Shown here: in pieces, positions 35,115 to 44,292 of the stretch | Numbering within the stretch: position 1 is the first letter of the stretch | Layout: the number at the start of each line of letters is the position of its first letter | The notes under the pieces: generated by a model | What the model saw: the letters and a program-made list of their open reading frames with translations, nothing else | The model's database searches: none | Told to the model about the DNA's origin: nothing | Assembly: GCF_014191495.1 (NCBI RefSeq) | Contig: NZ_JACHWR010000001.1 | Span: forward strand, 186,001 to 250,000 | Direction: 5' to 3' | Length of the DNA stretch: 64,000 nucleotides | DNA from: Nocardioides soli | GTDB taxonomy: Bacteria > Actinomycetota > Actinomycetes > Propionibacteriales > Nocardioidaceae | Translations under genes and position numbers: made by a program

Positions 35115-36308
35115 TCATCTCCCTGCCTCGTCCACGGGGCCCTCGACGAACCGCACCCGCAGCTCGCCCGCCTCCACCCGGGCACCGGCGACGCGGTGCC
35201 GCGCCAGCCCGGATGGGAGCGTGACCACCCGACGATACGATCCCACGGTCACGACCAGATCGTCGCCGGTGCGCGCCAACTGGACCTCGGCACGCGAGAC
35301 CAGCGGCAGCGCGAGCCGCAGCACCGTGCCGCCGCGTCCGCGGGTGACCTGGAACGGCCCGCTGCCCGTCGCGGCCGCCAGCGGGTCGTCGGCGCCGTAC
35401 ACCTCCCCCGCCAGCGCGGTCAGCGCCGCCACGCCGACCGGCTCGCGGGGTCGGTACGCCGAGCGCCACAGCGGCAGCCCGGCGAAGGACTCCGTGACCC
35501 GCTCGAGCACCTCGTGCTGCGCGACCACCCAGCCGGCCCGCCAGTCGTCGGCGCCGCCGTCGGGGAACACCCGGTTGGCGACCACGCCGTCCACCCGGTA
35601 GCCGAAGAGCGACAGGGTCGTGTACGACCGGCGCGCCTCGGCGAGCACGACGTTCTCGGGGGTCAGCACGATCCGCACGCTGGCGTCCGGACCGGCCAGC
35701 AGGGTCCGGACCTCGTCGAGCTCGGCGTGCAGTCGCTCGATCGCGTCGAAGACGGTGTCCCCCGGCATCGGCACGCCCGCAGCGCGGCTCAGCACCGGCC
35801 GCAGCGCCTTGACCACGCGCCGCTCGACGGGGAGCACCCGGTGCAGGTACCAGCCGAGCGCCTCCGGGAGCGCGAGCAGCCGCAGCGTCTCCGCCGTCGG
35901 CGCGCAATCGACGACGATCACCTCCCAGGCGCCCGACCGGGCCTGGAGCCGCAGCTCGAGCAGCGCCAGCACCTCCTCGGCGCCGGGGATGACCGTCAGC
36001 TCCTCCGCGGTGACGGGGTCGAGGCCGGTCGCGTCGAGCACCGAGAGCAGGTAGCGCTGGACATCGGCCCAGGACTGCTCGAAGCGCAGCTGGGCGTCGA
36101 CCTGCTGGACGTAGAGGTTGCTCGCGACCTCGGTCGGCTCCGCGCCGATCGTGCCGGGCGGGCAGCCGAACGCGTCGGCCAGCGAGTGCGCCGCATCGGT
36201 CGAGAGCACGAGCGTGCGCCGTCCGGCGGCGGCCGCCAGCGCCGCCGTACCGGCCGCGATCGTCGACTTCCCGACCCCTCCCTTGCCGGTGAACAGGAGG
36301 ATGCGCAC
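35115..36308 (-). CDS. ArsA/Get3-family ATPase
   Basis: 397 aa from GTG 36308. RILLFTGKGGVGKSTIAAGT is the deviant Walker A (P-loop with signature Lys), LVLSTDAAHSLADAFG the switch I region and VIVVDCAPTAETLRLLALPE switch II. One ATPase half only, followed by an Hsp20-like C-terminal domain (LRLALPLVSRAEVQLARTGD). There are no arsenic genes nearby, so arsenite transport is unlikely. The M. tuberculosis counterpart is Rv2184c. Its start overlaps the SRPBCC stop by one base (TAGTG). Confidence 0.87.
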   Translation of the reverse strand: MRILLFTGKGGVGKSTIAAGTAALAAAAGRRTLVLSTDAAHSLADAFGCPPGTIGAEPTEVASNLYVQQVDAQLRFEQSWADVQRYLLSVLDATGLDPVTAEELTVIPGAEEVLALLELRLQARSGAWEVIVVDCAPTAETLRLLALPEALGWYLHRVLPVERRVVKALRPVLSRAAGVPMPGDTVFDAIERLHAELDEVRTLLAGPDASVRIVLTPENVVLAEARRSYTTLSLFGYRVDGVVANRVFPDGGADDWRAGWVVAQHEVLERVTESFAGLPLWRSAYRPREPVGVAALTALAGEVYGADDPLAAATGSGPFQVTRGRGGTVLRLALPLVSRAEVQLARTGDDLVVTVGSYRRVVTLPSGLARHRVAGARVEAGELRVRFVEGPVDEAGR

Positions 36309-36748
36309 TACGAGGTCGACTCGACGCGCTTCTTCAGGCCCTTGAGCGCGGTCTCGATCAGGATCTTCTCGCCCTTGCGCTTGAGCATGCCGATCAGCGG
36401 GATCGAGACGTCGAGCGCCAGGCGGTAGGTCACCTCGGTGGACCCGTTGCCGAGGTCGCGCAGCACGTAGGCGCCGTCGAGCGCGCGCAGCATCTTGCCC
36501 TCGACCAGCGTCCAGGTGACCTCGTCGTAGCCGTCCCACTCGTAGGCGAGGGTGTACTCGTCCTTGATCGGGCTGACGTCGAGCGCGAAGAACACCTGCT
36601 CCGCCCAGCCGTCGGCACCCTCCGCGACCACCTCGGCGGTCGTGACGCCCTTGGCCCACTCGGGGTAGGCCGGGAAGTCCCCGATGACCTCCATGATCTC
36701 GGCGGGGGCGGCGTCGATGACGATCGACGAGGTGGTCTGCTCGGCCAT
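36308..36748 (-). CDS. SRPBCC (START/polyketide-cyclase-like) protein
   Basis: 146 aa from ATG 36748 with AAGGGGG upstream. SSIVIDAAPAEIMEVIGDFP then AYPEWAKG is the classic N-terminal strand and helix of the cyclase/dehydrase START fold, with a hydrophobic ligand cavity. It heads an operon with the ArsA-like ATPase and the CxxCxxC protein. The same order (Rv2185c-Rv2184c) exists in mycobacteria. Probably binds a lipid or other hydrophobic molecule. Confidence 0.87.
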   Translation of the reverse strand: MAEQTTSSIVIDAAPAEIMEVIGDFPAYPEWAKGVTTAEVVAEGADGWAEQVFFALDVSPIKDEYTLAYEWDGYDEVTWTLVEGKMLRALDGAYVLRDLGNGSTEVTYRLALDVSIPLIGMLKRKGEKILIETALKGLKKRVESTS

Positions 36749-36850
36749 CGGGCCCCCTTGCTCACGGGCTGGTCTCGACTGGTAGGTCTCCACTGGGGCT
36801 GCGAGCGTACCGGATGGGCCGGACCCTCGAACACGCGGTAACCTCAGCCG

Positions 36851-38650
36851 GTGCGTGAGTTCTCGACCCCGCTGACGACCGAGATCCCGACCACCGGCAA
36901 TCTCACCGACGACGTGGTGACCAACGCGCGCGAGGCCGCTTCGACGGTGATGTTCAGCCGGCGCGCCGGCGGCCCCGAGAGCCCGTGGGTCGACGTGACC
37001 GCGGCCGCCTTCCTCGCCGAGGTCGGCGCGGTGGCCAAGGGCCTGATCGCCGCCGGCATCGAGGTCGGCGACCGGATCGCGCTGATCTCCAAGACGCGCT
37101 ACGAGTGGACGCTGCTCGACTACGCCATCTGGTTCGCGGGCGCCGTCACCGTGCCGATCTACGAGACCTCCTCGGCCGAGCAGATCCGATGGATCCTCGG
37201 CGACTCCGGCGCCCGCGCGGTCATCGCCGAGACCTCCGGCCACCTCGCCCGCGTGGCCGAGTCGCGCGCCGAGCTCGACCAGCTCAACCACGTCTGGTCG
37301 ATCACCGACAACGCGGTCGACGCGCTGACCCGGCTCGGCGGCGACATCTCCGACGAGGAGCTCGAGAAGCGGCGTACGACGGCGACGCCCCTCGACCTCG
37401 CGACCCTGATCTACACCTCGGGCACGACCGGCCGCCCCAAGGGCTGCATGCTCACCCACGGCAACTTCATGTTCGAGCTGGGCGTCGCGGTCGACGAGCT
37501 CGAGCGGCTCTTCCACGAGGACGACGGCGCCACGCTGCTCTTCCTGCCGCTGGCCCACGTGTTCGCGCGGATCATCCAGATCGGCTGCGTGAAGTCGCGC
37601 ACCCGGATGGGCCACACCGCCGACATCAAGCAGCTGCTGCCCGACCTGGCGGAGTTCCGCCCGACGTTCATCCTCGCGGTCCCCCGGGTCTTCGAGAAGG
37701 TCTTCAACACCGCCTCGCAGCGTGCCACCGCCGACGGCCGCGGCAAGATCTTCGACGCCGCCGCCGAGACCGCGATCGCCTACTCCCGCGGCATCGAGCG
37801 CGGCAAGATCCCGTTCGCGGTCCGCGCCAAGCACGCCGTCTTCGACAAGCTCGTCTACGGCAAGCTGCGCGCCGCGCTGGGCGGCCGGTGCCTGTACGCC
37901 GTGTCCGGCGGCGCCCCGCTCGGCGAACGCCTCGGCCACTTCTACCGCGGCATCGGCCTCGTGGTGCTCGAGGGCTACGGCCTGACCGAGACCACCGCGG
38001 CGCTCACCGCGAACCTCCCCGACGCCACGAAGATCGGCACCGTCGGCCGGCCGCTCCCCGGCACCGCCGTCCGAGTCGCCGACGACGGCGAGCTGCTGTT
38101 CCGCGGCGGCCAGGTGATGGCCGGCTACTGGCACAACGACGAGGCGACGGCCGAGGTGCTGGAGTCCGACGGCTGGTTCCACACCGGCGACCTCGGCGAG
38201 GTCGACGACGAGGGCTTCGTGCGGATCACCGGCCGCAAGAAGGAGATCCTGGTGACCGCGGGCGGCAAGAACGTCGCCCCCGCCGTGCTCGAGGACCGCC
38301 TGCGCGGCCACCTGCTCGTCGACCAGTGCATCGTCGTCGGCGACGGCCAGCCGTTCATCGCGGCGCTGGTCACCCTCGACCGCGAGGCGATCCCGCTGTG
38401 GGCCGAGCAGCACGGCAAGCGCAACAACATCGCCGAGCTCGTCGACGACCCCGACCTGCAGGCCGAGATCCAGGCGGCCGTCGACGACGCCAACAAGGCC
38501 GTCTCCAAGGCCGAGTCGATCCGCAAGTTCACGATCCTCGTCGACGAGTGGACCGAGGAGGGCGGCCAGCTGACGCCGAGCCTCAAGCTCAAGCGCAACG
38601 TCGTGATGCGCGAGTTCAAGGACGACGTCGCGGCGCTCTACGTCGGCTGA
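36851..38650 (+). CDS. fadD: Long-chain acyl-CoA synthetase (FadD15-like)
   Basis: 599 aa from GTG 36851. It activates fatty acids through an acyl-adenylate to acyl-CoA. LIYTSGTTGRPKGCMLTHGN is the AMP-binding P-loop, LEGYGLTETTAALTANL the adenine site, DGWFHTGDLGEVDDEGFV the hinge Asp, and RITGRKKEILVTAGGKNVAP the C-terminal motif. LTPSLKLKRNVVMREFK carries the catalytic Lys. The length and motifs match bacterial ACSL-type (FadD15) enzymes. Divergent from the SRPBCC operon, 102 bases apart. Confidence 0.92.
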   Translation: MREFSTPLTTEIPTTGNLTDDVVTNAREAASTVMFSRRAGGPESPWVDVTAAAFLAEVGAVAKGLIAAGIEVGDRIALISKTRYEWTLLDYAIWFAGAVTVPIYETSSAEQIRWILGDSGARAVIAETSGHLARVAESRAELDQLNHVWSITDNAVDALTRLGGDISDEELEKRRTTATPLDLATLIYTSGTTGRPKGCMLTHGNFMFELGVAVDELERLFHEDDGATLLFLPLAHVFARIIQIGCVKSRTRMGHTADIKQLLPDLAEFRPTFILAVPRVFEKVFNTASQRATADGRGKIFDAAAETAIAYSRGIERGKIPFAVRAKHAVFDKLVYGKLRAALGGRCLYAVSGGAPLGERLGHFYRGIGLVVLEGYGLTETTAALTANLPDATKIGTVGRPLPGTAVRVADDGELLFRGGQVMAGYWHNDEATAEVLESDGWFHTGDLGEVDDEGFVRITGRKKEILVTAGGKNVAPAVLEDRLRGHLLVDQCIVVGDGQPFIAALVTLDREAIPLWAEQHGKRNNIAELVDDPDLQAEIQAAVDDANKAVSKAESIRKFTILVDEWTEEGGQLTPSLKLKRNVVMREFKDDVAALYVG

Positions 38651-38666
38651 CCCCGCACCAACCGGG

Positions 38667-39914
38667 TCAGTCGTCGAAGCCGCGCTCGGCGAGCTGCTGG
38701 GCGATCGCGATCCGGGTCAGGCCGGTGGGGTGCGAGCCGAACCAGAACTGCGAGAGCGCCGGCGGGGTCGGGTCGGCCAGGGAGCGCAGCGCGAGCTGGC
38801 GCTGCACGGCCTCGAACGCCCCCGGGTCGCGGGTCACCTCGAGCGCGTCCACGTCGGCGCGGGTCTCGATCTGCCGGCTGATGGTGTTCTGCACCGGCGA
38901 GGCCAGGAAGGTGCCGATCGCCAGCAGCGCGAGCACCAACGGCACCACGGCCGGCTCCGGCATCGACGGCCGCCCGCGCCGGGACAGCCCTCCCACCACG
39001 AGGGCCAGCAGACCCACCCCGAACACCGCGCCCGCCGCGCCCAGCAGCGACCCGGTGAGCACGTCGTCATGCTTGGCGTGCGCCAGCTCGTGGGCGACGA
39101 CCGACAGCACCTGCGCCCGTGGGACGTCGTCGACCAGGTTGTCGTAGAGAACCACCCGTCGGGTGCTGCCGAAGCCGGACACGTAGGCGTTCAGCGTGGT
39201 CGTACGCCGCGAGGCGTCGGCCACGAGCACGTCGTCGACGGACACCCCCTCCCGGTCGGCGAGCGCCAGGATGTCGGTGCGCAGCGACCCCGCCTCCAGC
39301 GGCCGGAACTCGTTGAACAGCGGCTCGACCAGCACCGGGTAGACGAACGACCCGGCCAGCACGAGCACGGCGAGCAGCCCGCCGGCCACCGCCGGCCAGA
39401 CCCGCGGCCAGAGTCGGGCACACCCGACCAGCACCAGCAGCAGCAGCGACAGCGCCACGATCTGCACGATCTCGGTGCGGGCGACGTCGGCGGCGAACCC
39501 GCTCCACGCCTGGTTGCTCAGCCCGTGGTCGAGCGCCCGCCGGCGCAGCGCCACCGAGAAGGGCAGCGTGCAGACCCGGCCCACCAGCACGACCACCGCG
39601 ACGGCCAGCACCACCCGCACCCACCACCAGCCGGGCAGCCGCCCGACCAGGCGCTGTCCCCACCGGCTGAAGCCGAGCACACACGAGACCACCAGCGACA
39701 CCGCGAGCGAGCTCCAGCTCAGCACCCGCGACCAGCGGGCGTACTCCTCGCCGCGCGCGAGCTGCTCGGGGGTGAAGACCGACGACACGGCGACCGGGGC
39801 GGGCGTGCCGCCCGGCACCGGCTGCCACGGCACCAGCAGGGCGGCGAGCACCACGAACGCGGCGCCACCGACGAGCGTGACGACCAGCGCGACCCGCCGG
39901 TCGGGGCTGCTCAT
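38667..39914 (-). CDS. M48-family integral membrane zinc metalloprotease
   Basis: 415 aa from ATG 39914. Five to six hydrophobic segments precede the active site (helices near residues 10, 70, 100, 150, 175). The zinc site is VVAHELAHAKHDD (HExxH), with the third ligand Glu probably in IETRADVDALEVT. The layout resembles CAAX prenyl protease 1 (Ste24/HtpX). It probably cuts membrane proteins. The start overlaps the stop of the HEATH-motif gene (ATGA). Convergent with fadD. Confidence 0.88.
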   Translation of the reverse strand: MSSPDRRVALVVTLVGGAAFVVLAALLVPWQPVPGGTPAPVAVSSVFTPEQLARGEEYARWSRVLSWSSLAVSLVVSCVLGFSRWGQRLVGRLPGWWWVRVVLAVAVVVLVGRVCTLPFSVALRRRALDHGLSNQAWSGFAADVARTEIVQIVALSLLLLVLVGCARLWPRVWPAVAGGLLAVLVLAGSFVYPVLVEPLFNEFRPLEAGSLRTDILALADREGVSVDDVLVADASRRTTTLNAYVSGFGSTRRVVLYDNLVDDVPRAQVLSVVAHELAHAKHDDVLTGSLLGAAGAVFGVGLLALVVGGLSRRGRPSMPEPAVVPLVLALLAIGTFLASPVQNTISRQIETRADVDALEVTRDPGAFEAVQRQLALRSLADPTPPALSQFWFGSHPTGLTRIAIAQQLAERGFDD

Positions 39915-41182
39915 GCCGCCCCCGCGTCGGCCAGGGTCGCGAGGTAGTCGCGCCAGCGCCCGGTCAGGTCGGCGACGCTCAGGCCGGTGGCCGCCGCCAG
40001 CGCCGGTCCGACGCTCCGGCCGCGGTCGACGGCGCGGTAGAGCCTCACCAGCGCGGCCTCCCCCGCATTCTCGGCGATCAGCCGGCAGGCCAGCCAGGCG
40101 CTCTCGTACGTCGCGCCGAGCCGGGGCGTGTGGGCCCCGAACGCGGCCGCGTCGGGCAGCGCCCGCGGCGGGCCGGACCGGCGTACGGCGGCGATGATCT
40201 GGGCCGCGGAGCGCTCGACGGGCAGGGCGACGTCGCGCAGCGCGACGTAGTCGGCGAAGCCCTCCAGCAGCCAGAGCGGGGCCCGGCTGTCCCACGCGCC
40301 GGTCGCGACATGGGTGGCCTCGTGGCTCATCACGACCTGCGCGCCGGTGCGCCGCAGCCCGCCGAAGATCTCGGGGTTGGCGAAGACGTGCACCGCCGAC
40401 CGCGGGGCCGCGGAGCCGTCGGCCGCGGCGGTCACGGCGGCGATCTGGTCGTAGCTGCCCGCGTCGGCGCCGAGCGCCTGCTCGAGCCCCTGCGCCGAGG
40501 CCGGCACTTCGACCACCAGCCCCCGGCGCCAGGTCGGCAGCACGGCACGAACGGCCGGCACGGCGGCCTCGGCACGAGCGGCGTAGCGGTCGGCGCCCGC
40601 CACGGAGTCCGCGACCAGCACGAGGGTCGACGACGTACGCCGCACGTCGACCGGGCCCGCGAGCCAGACCGGGGAGACCCGGTCGCCGCCGCCGAAGCCG
40701 GCCAGCGCGACCCGGTCCCCCTCGTCGACCAGGTGCGCCGTGATCTCGGCGCGGGCCGAGACCGTGTCGAAGCCGCGGAAGCGCCACGTCGCGTCGACCG
40801 CCGCCGTCCACGCTCCGTCGGCGGTCGGCGCGCCGTCGTCGTCGACGTAGCGCAGCGTGAAGTCGGTGACCCGCAGCGCCTCGCCGTTCGCCGCCAGCGC
40901 CGCCAGCAGGCCACCGGCGCTGTCGTCCCCGCCCGGCGCGAGCCCGCGGGCGGCGTCCGGGTCGCGCTGCCGCACGGCGCGCTCGAACGCCGCGAGCGTG
41001 GTGCCGGCCCCCGCCGGCGCGACGCTCGGGCGCACCGCCCGCGGCGTCGGCGCGACGTAGGTGTCGTCGCGGACGACCGCCCAGCCGACCAGCGCCGCCG
41101 CGACCAGCACGCACAGCGAGAGGCCGGCCACCCACCAACGTGGGCGGCCGGCCTCTCGGGGCTGGTCGGGGGTCGTGCTCAC
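39911..41182 (-). CDS. Membrane-anchored protein with HEATH gluzincin-like motif
   Basis: 423 aa. One N-terminal transmembrane helix (WWVAGLSLCVLVAAALVGWA) and a large extracytoplasmic part. Residues ~70-150 resemble an NTF2-like fold. The C-terminal half has SHEATHVAT with LLEGFADYVALRD about 25 residues on, the HExxH...E layout of the peptidase MA-like family. It could be a secreted-side zinc peptidase. Coupled to the M48 gene. A strong hairpin lies in the codons for its first helix. Confidence 0.75.
   Translation of the reverse strand: MSTTPDQPREAGRPRWWVAGLSLCVLVAAALVGWAVVRDDTYVAPTPRAVRPSVAPAGAGTTLAAFERAVRQRDPDAARGLAPGGDDSAGGLLAALAANGEALRVTDFTLRYVDDDGAPTADGAWTAAVDATWRFRGFDTVSARAEITAHLVDEGDRVALAGFGGGDRVSPVWLAGPVDVRRTSSTLVLVADSVAGADRYAARAEAAVPAVRAVLPTWRRGLVVEVPASAQGLEQALGADAGSYDQIAAVTAAADGSAAPRSAVHVFANPEIFGGLRRTGAQVVMSHEATHVATGAWDSRAPLWLLEGFADYVALRDVALPVERSAAQIIAAVRRSGPPRALPDAAAFGAHTPRLGATYESAWLACRLIAENAGEAALVRLYRAVDRGRSVGPALAAATGLSVADLTGRWRDYLATLADAGAA
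41117..41158 (-). other. Strong hairpin inside the 5' coding sequence
   Basis: CGAGAGGCCGGCC and GGCCGGCCTCTCG pair perfectly (13 bp) around an inner GCCCAC/GTGGGT stem. In the message it forms about 9 codons after the ATG at 41182. It may dampen translation or act as a leader attenuator. Confidence 0.55.
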
Positions 41183-41232
41183 CCCCGCATTGTGCCGTCA
41201 GGCGCCAAGGCCCGGGGCGAGAGATCGGGCGA

Positions 41233-42216
41233 TCAGCCGGGCCGGACGGCGCCGACGTACGGCATCGAGGACACCGAGGAGACCACGACACCGGTGCCGG
41301 GGTTGGCGGCGTGCACGATCATGCCGTTGCCGATGTACATGCCGACGTGGCTGATCGGGCTGTAGTAGAAGACCAGGTCGCCGGGCTGGAGGTCGCTCAT
41401 CGCGATGTGCGGCCCGGAGCCGTACTGGGCGCTCGACGAGTGCGGCAGCGCGACGCCGGCCTGGGCCCAGGCCATCATCGTAAGACCGGAGCAGTCGAAG
41501 GCGTTGGGCCCGGCGGCGCCGTAGACGTAGGCGTCGCCGACCTGGGCCATCGCGTAGGCGATCGCCGCGGAGGCGCGGCCGGAGGCGGGCACGTCGGAGG
41601 GGATCCGCGCGACGCCGCGCGAGAGGATCTCCTCGCGCTCCTTGGCCTTGAGGTCGTCGAGAAGGCTCTCGGCCTCCTCGAGCTTCTTGTCGACGGTCGC
41701 CTTCTCCTCGCCCAGCTGCTTCTCGAGCGCGGCGACCTCGGTGGCGCGCCGCTCGGTCGCCTGCTGGCGGATGCCGAGCGCCTCGGCCTCGGTGGCGTAC
41801 TTGTCGAACAGCTGCGACTGCAGGTCGTTGAAGGCCGACATCGTCGACAGCTGCGCGAGGAAGGACTGGGGGTCGTCGGAGACCACGACCTGGCCGACGT
41901 TCGAGAGGCTCTCGCCCTCGTACTGGCGCACGATCGAGTCCTGCACCTGGGAGCGGACGTCCTCGAACGCGTCGTCCTGGCGGGCCTGGTCGGCCTTCAG
42001 CGAGGTCAGGTCGCGCTGGAGGTCCTTCAGCTCGAGCTGGGCGTCGTGGTAGCGCTCCTGGGCCTGCTCCGCCTCGTGGTAGAGCTTGTCGACGCGGGCC
42101 TGGACGTCGTCGATGTCGGGCTCCGCCTGCGCGGGGCTGGACGGCATGAAGCCGACGCAGGCGATCATGGCGCAACCCGAGACGATGGTGGCGAGTCGCT
42201 TCCGGCTCTTCTGCAC
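41233..42216 (-). CDS. Secreted NlpC/P60 peptidoglycan endopeptidase with coiled coil
   Basis: 327 aa from GTG 42216. Signal peptide to SPAQA (~31 residues). A long coiled coil covers ~35-195 (ARVDKLYHEAEQAQERYHDA; RRATEVAALEKQLGEEKATV), and a C-terminal NlpC/P60 domain follows from ~215. The catalytic Cys is in NAFDCSGLTMMAWA, His in SPISHVGMYIGNG, and the third residue in VHAANPG. It cuts stem peptides of the cell wall, like RipA/RipD. The M. tuberculosis counterpart is Rv2190c. A cyclic-di-AMP riboswitch precedes it. Confidence 0.92.
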   Translation of the reverse strand: MQKSRKRLATIVSGCAMIACVGFMPSSPAQAEPDIDDVQARVDKLYHEAEQAQERYHDAQLELKDLQRDLTSLKADQARQDDAFEDVRSQVQDSIVRQYEGESLSNVGQVVVSDDPQSFLAQLSTMSAFNDLQSQLFDKYATEAEALGIRQQATERRATEVAALEKQLGEEKATVDKKLEEAESLLDDLKAKEREEILSRGVARIPSDVPASGRASAAIAYAMAQVGDAYVYGAAGPNAFDCSGLTMMAWAQAGVALPHSSSAQYGSGPHIAMSDLQPGDLVFYYSPISHVGMYIGNGMIVHAANPGTGVVVSSVSSMPYVGAVRPG

Positions 42217-42239
42217 GAGCGGGCGGTCTCCTTCGGTAC

Positions 42240-42467
42240 GTCGTACGCCTACCGGGTGAGCTGACGGATTCGGGCACGACATTTGCCCTACACCGGTCCG
42301 GTCCCGGCACGCACGCGTCCCGTCACCCTTCCGGTGATTCACCCCGGGCGGCGGGCGGACCCGCCACCGATGGTTCCCCGGCTCCGGGTGCTCCGACAGG
42401 TCGGCGCATCCGGATTCAGCGCGGTGGCCGCGCGGATCCGAGTGATCCACGTCCCCGGCCACCTGAG
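42240..42467 (-). ncRNA. Cyclic-di-AMP riboswitch (ydaO-yuaA type)
   Basis: On the minus strand the leader carries the conserved blocks of this class in order: GGAGCCGGGGAACC, CGGGGTGAATCACCGG with AAGGGTGACGGG, then CGAATCCGTCAGCT and ACCCGGTAGGCG. The complementary GCCGACCTGTCGG and flanking stem segments lie 5'. It spans from the predicted transcript start to 24 nt before the GTG. In actinobacteria this riboswitch controls cell-wall hydrolases of the NlpC/P60 and Rpf type, turning them off when c-di-AMP is high. Confidence 0.9.
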
Positions 42468-42473
42468 CGACTG

Positions 42474-42503
42474 AGGTTAGTCATGCCGGACCGCGGTCGC
42501 CAA
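42474..42503 (-). promoter_or_regulatory. Promoter of the riboswitch/NlpC transcript
   Basis: TTGGCG (42503-42498) and TAACCT (42479-42474) with an 18-base spacer, just upstream of the riboswitch. It fits a housekeeping sigma factor. Confidence 0.6.
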
Positions 42504-42649
42504 ACCTTCCACCGGCAACACGCCGGAATTTTGCATTGACCTTGCGGCTGACCCGCCGTGGATCCCCGGTTTTCCACAGCATCCGCCCCAGAAGTCACAT
42601 GCGTCACATCAGCCCCACCCCCGTCTCGCAGCGTCGTGGGTGGGCCGTC

Positions 42650-42856
42650 TCACGCCGACTCCATGTGCGGCGTGTCGACGGATCGGACCAGCCGCAGCGG
42701 CGGCACCAGCCCGCTCTCGGCCAGGACGTCGAGCGCGCGGCACTCGTCGTCGTCGAAGGTGAGCTCGGGCGGCGGACCGAGCAGGACGGTGACCACGCAG
42801 TCGTGGCAGTGCAACCCGCGGACCTCGCAGGTGTCGCAGTCGATTCTCGTGCTCAT
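42650..42856 (-). CDS. Small cysteine-rich conserved protein
   Basis: 68 aa from ATG 42856. MSTRIDCDTCEVRGLHCHDC holds four Cys within 20 residues (CxxC...CxxC), a likely zinc knuckle. The rest is acidic and hydrophobic (PELTFDDDECRALDVLAESG). Small proteins of this type recur in this position in actinobacterial genomes to my knowledge. Function unknown. Confidence 0.72.
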   Translation of the reverse strand: MSTRIDCDTCEVRGLHCHDCVVTVLLGPPPELTFDDDECRALDVLAESGLVPPLRLVRSVDTPHMESA

Positions 42857-42922
42857 GAGAGGCACGGTGCCAGGGACCACCGACAGTCCCCCGGACACCG
42901 TCCGGGAGGCGCGTCGCGGCGG

Positions 42923-44191
42923 TCAGCGGGCGAGCAGCCCCAGCAGCGCGTCGGGGTCGACCACCCGGGCGCCGGAGCGGGCCACGTCGTCGGCGACCGC
43001 CCGGTCGGCGGTGACCACGACGACCACCCGGCCGGCCGGCTCCACGGCGACCAGATCGCGCACGACGTCGTCGGCGATCACGCCGCGCGGGCTGTAGAGC
43101 ACGCGGACCCCGCGCGGGGCGACCACCGGCGGTCGGTGGTCGGTCTCGGCCGCGTCGAAGACCAGCGTGGTCTCCGCGCCGGTACGGGCCACCAGCGCCG
43201 CGAGCCCGCCGGCGAGCCGGTTGCGCTGGGCCTCCAGCGACGAGCTCGGCCAGGCCCGCTTGCTGACGTTGTACCCGTCGACGATCAGCCGCGACCTCGG
43301 CATCGCGAGCAGCTGCTCGAGGAGCGCGGGACTCTCGGCGCCGAGCGCCCCGGCCGCGCTCGTCGTCCGCGCCCCCGACGCCGCGACCTCGGCCTCCACC
43401 CGGTCGGCCGGCACGCCCTCGACCGTCCGCAGCGCCAGCTCGCGGCGCAGCCCGGAGGCCGCGTCGATGACCGTGTCGAGCAGCAGCCGGGCCCGCAGCG
43501 TCACCTCGTCGCGGTCGGACCGGGCGGTACGACGCGCCTGCGCCTCCTCCGCGTCGCGGCGCTCCCCCTCGGCGCGGAGCCGGCGGTTCTCCTTCTCCAG
43601 CGCCGCGACCCGGCGCTCGACGTCGCCCTGAGCGGCGGCCAGCTCCTCCTCCGCCCGCTCGGCGCGGGCACGGGCCTCCCGCTCAGCCGCCCGCGCCTCC
43701 CCGATCCTGCGCCGCAGCGAGGTGTGCTCCGCCTTGTGCTCCTCGGCCCGGACCCGCTGCTCCTCGCGCAGGTCGCGCACGGCCTGCTCGGCCTCGGCCA
43801 GCCGGCCGCGCAGCCGCTCGAGCTCGCGGGCGCGCGGATCCGGCTCGGGCGCGGCCGCCACGATCCTCTCGACCCGCTCGGCGAGCTGCTCCTCCCACCC
43901 GTCGGGCCGGACCAGCCAGATCCGGGCGGCCACCGCGGCGTCGCCGTCGTCGGGCTCCGGGCGCGCGGCCACCTGGATCCCGACCCGCTCGCGCAGCTCG
44001 TCGTCGGCGAGCGCCTCGGTGATCGCACTCGCGCCCAGACGGGCGCGCCGGGCCGGGGCGAACGACGCCACCCGGCGTACGGCAGCGGGCAGCGACGGCA
44101 CGTCGGGCAGCACCTCGGCGGTCTGCGCGACGACGCGGGCGCGGACCGGCTCGGGGAGCCCGGCCAGCGCGTGCGGGTCAGGGACAGTCAT
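42923..44191 (-). CDS. NYN-domain (YacP-like) putative RNA-binding nuclease with coiled coil
   Basis: 422 aa from ATG 44191 with GGAGAGGAG upstream. Residues 1-100 are helical, ~110-215 form a charged coiled coil (RELERLRGRLAEAEQAVRDL), and the C-terminal ~150 residues are a PIN-like NYN domain. Its acidic site is read from LIVDGYNVSKRAWP (Asp), TLVFDAAETDHRPP and VVVTADRAVADDVARSGARV. NYN proteins act as ribonucleases. Its neighbour on the other strand is the DEDD/GIY-YIG nuclease, 101 bases away. Confidence 0.85.
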   Translation of the reverse strand: MTVPDPHALAGLPEPVRARVVAQTAEVLPDVPSLPAAVRRVASFAPARRARLGASAITEALADDELRERVGIQVAARPEPDDGDAAVAARIWLVRPDGWEEQLAERVERIVAAAPEPDPRARELERLRGRLAEAEQAVRDLREEQRVRAEEHKAEHTSLRRRIGEARAAEREARARAERAEEELAAAQGDVERRVAALEKENRRLRAEGERRDAEEAQARRTARSDRDEVTLRARLLLDTVIDAASGLRRELALRTVEGVPADRVEAEVAASGARTTSAAGALGAESPALLEQLLAMPRSRLIVDGYNVSKRAWPSSSLEAQRNRLAGGLAALVARTGAETTLVFDAAETDHRPPVVAPRGVRVLYSPRGVIADDVVRDLVAVEPAGRVVVVVTADRAVADDVARSGARVVDPDALLGLLAR

Positions 44192-44292
44192 CGGCGCTCC
44201 TCTCCCTGAACGTGTGGTCACCATAGACCGCGCGTCGCACCCGACCGCGCGTCGTCCCAGGAATGTCGGTGGTCGGATCTAGCGTCGAGCAC

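Noticed and set aside
35115..36308. Arsenite efflux ATPase
   Set aside because: Only one ATPase half and no arsB, arsR or arsC nearby; the neighbours are an SRPBCC protein and a small CxxCxxC protein as in the mycobacterial block.
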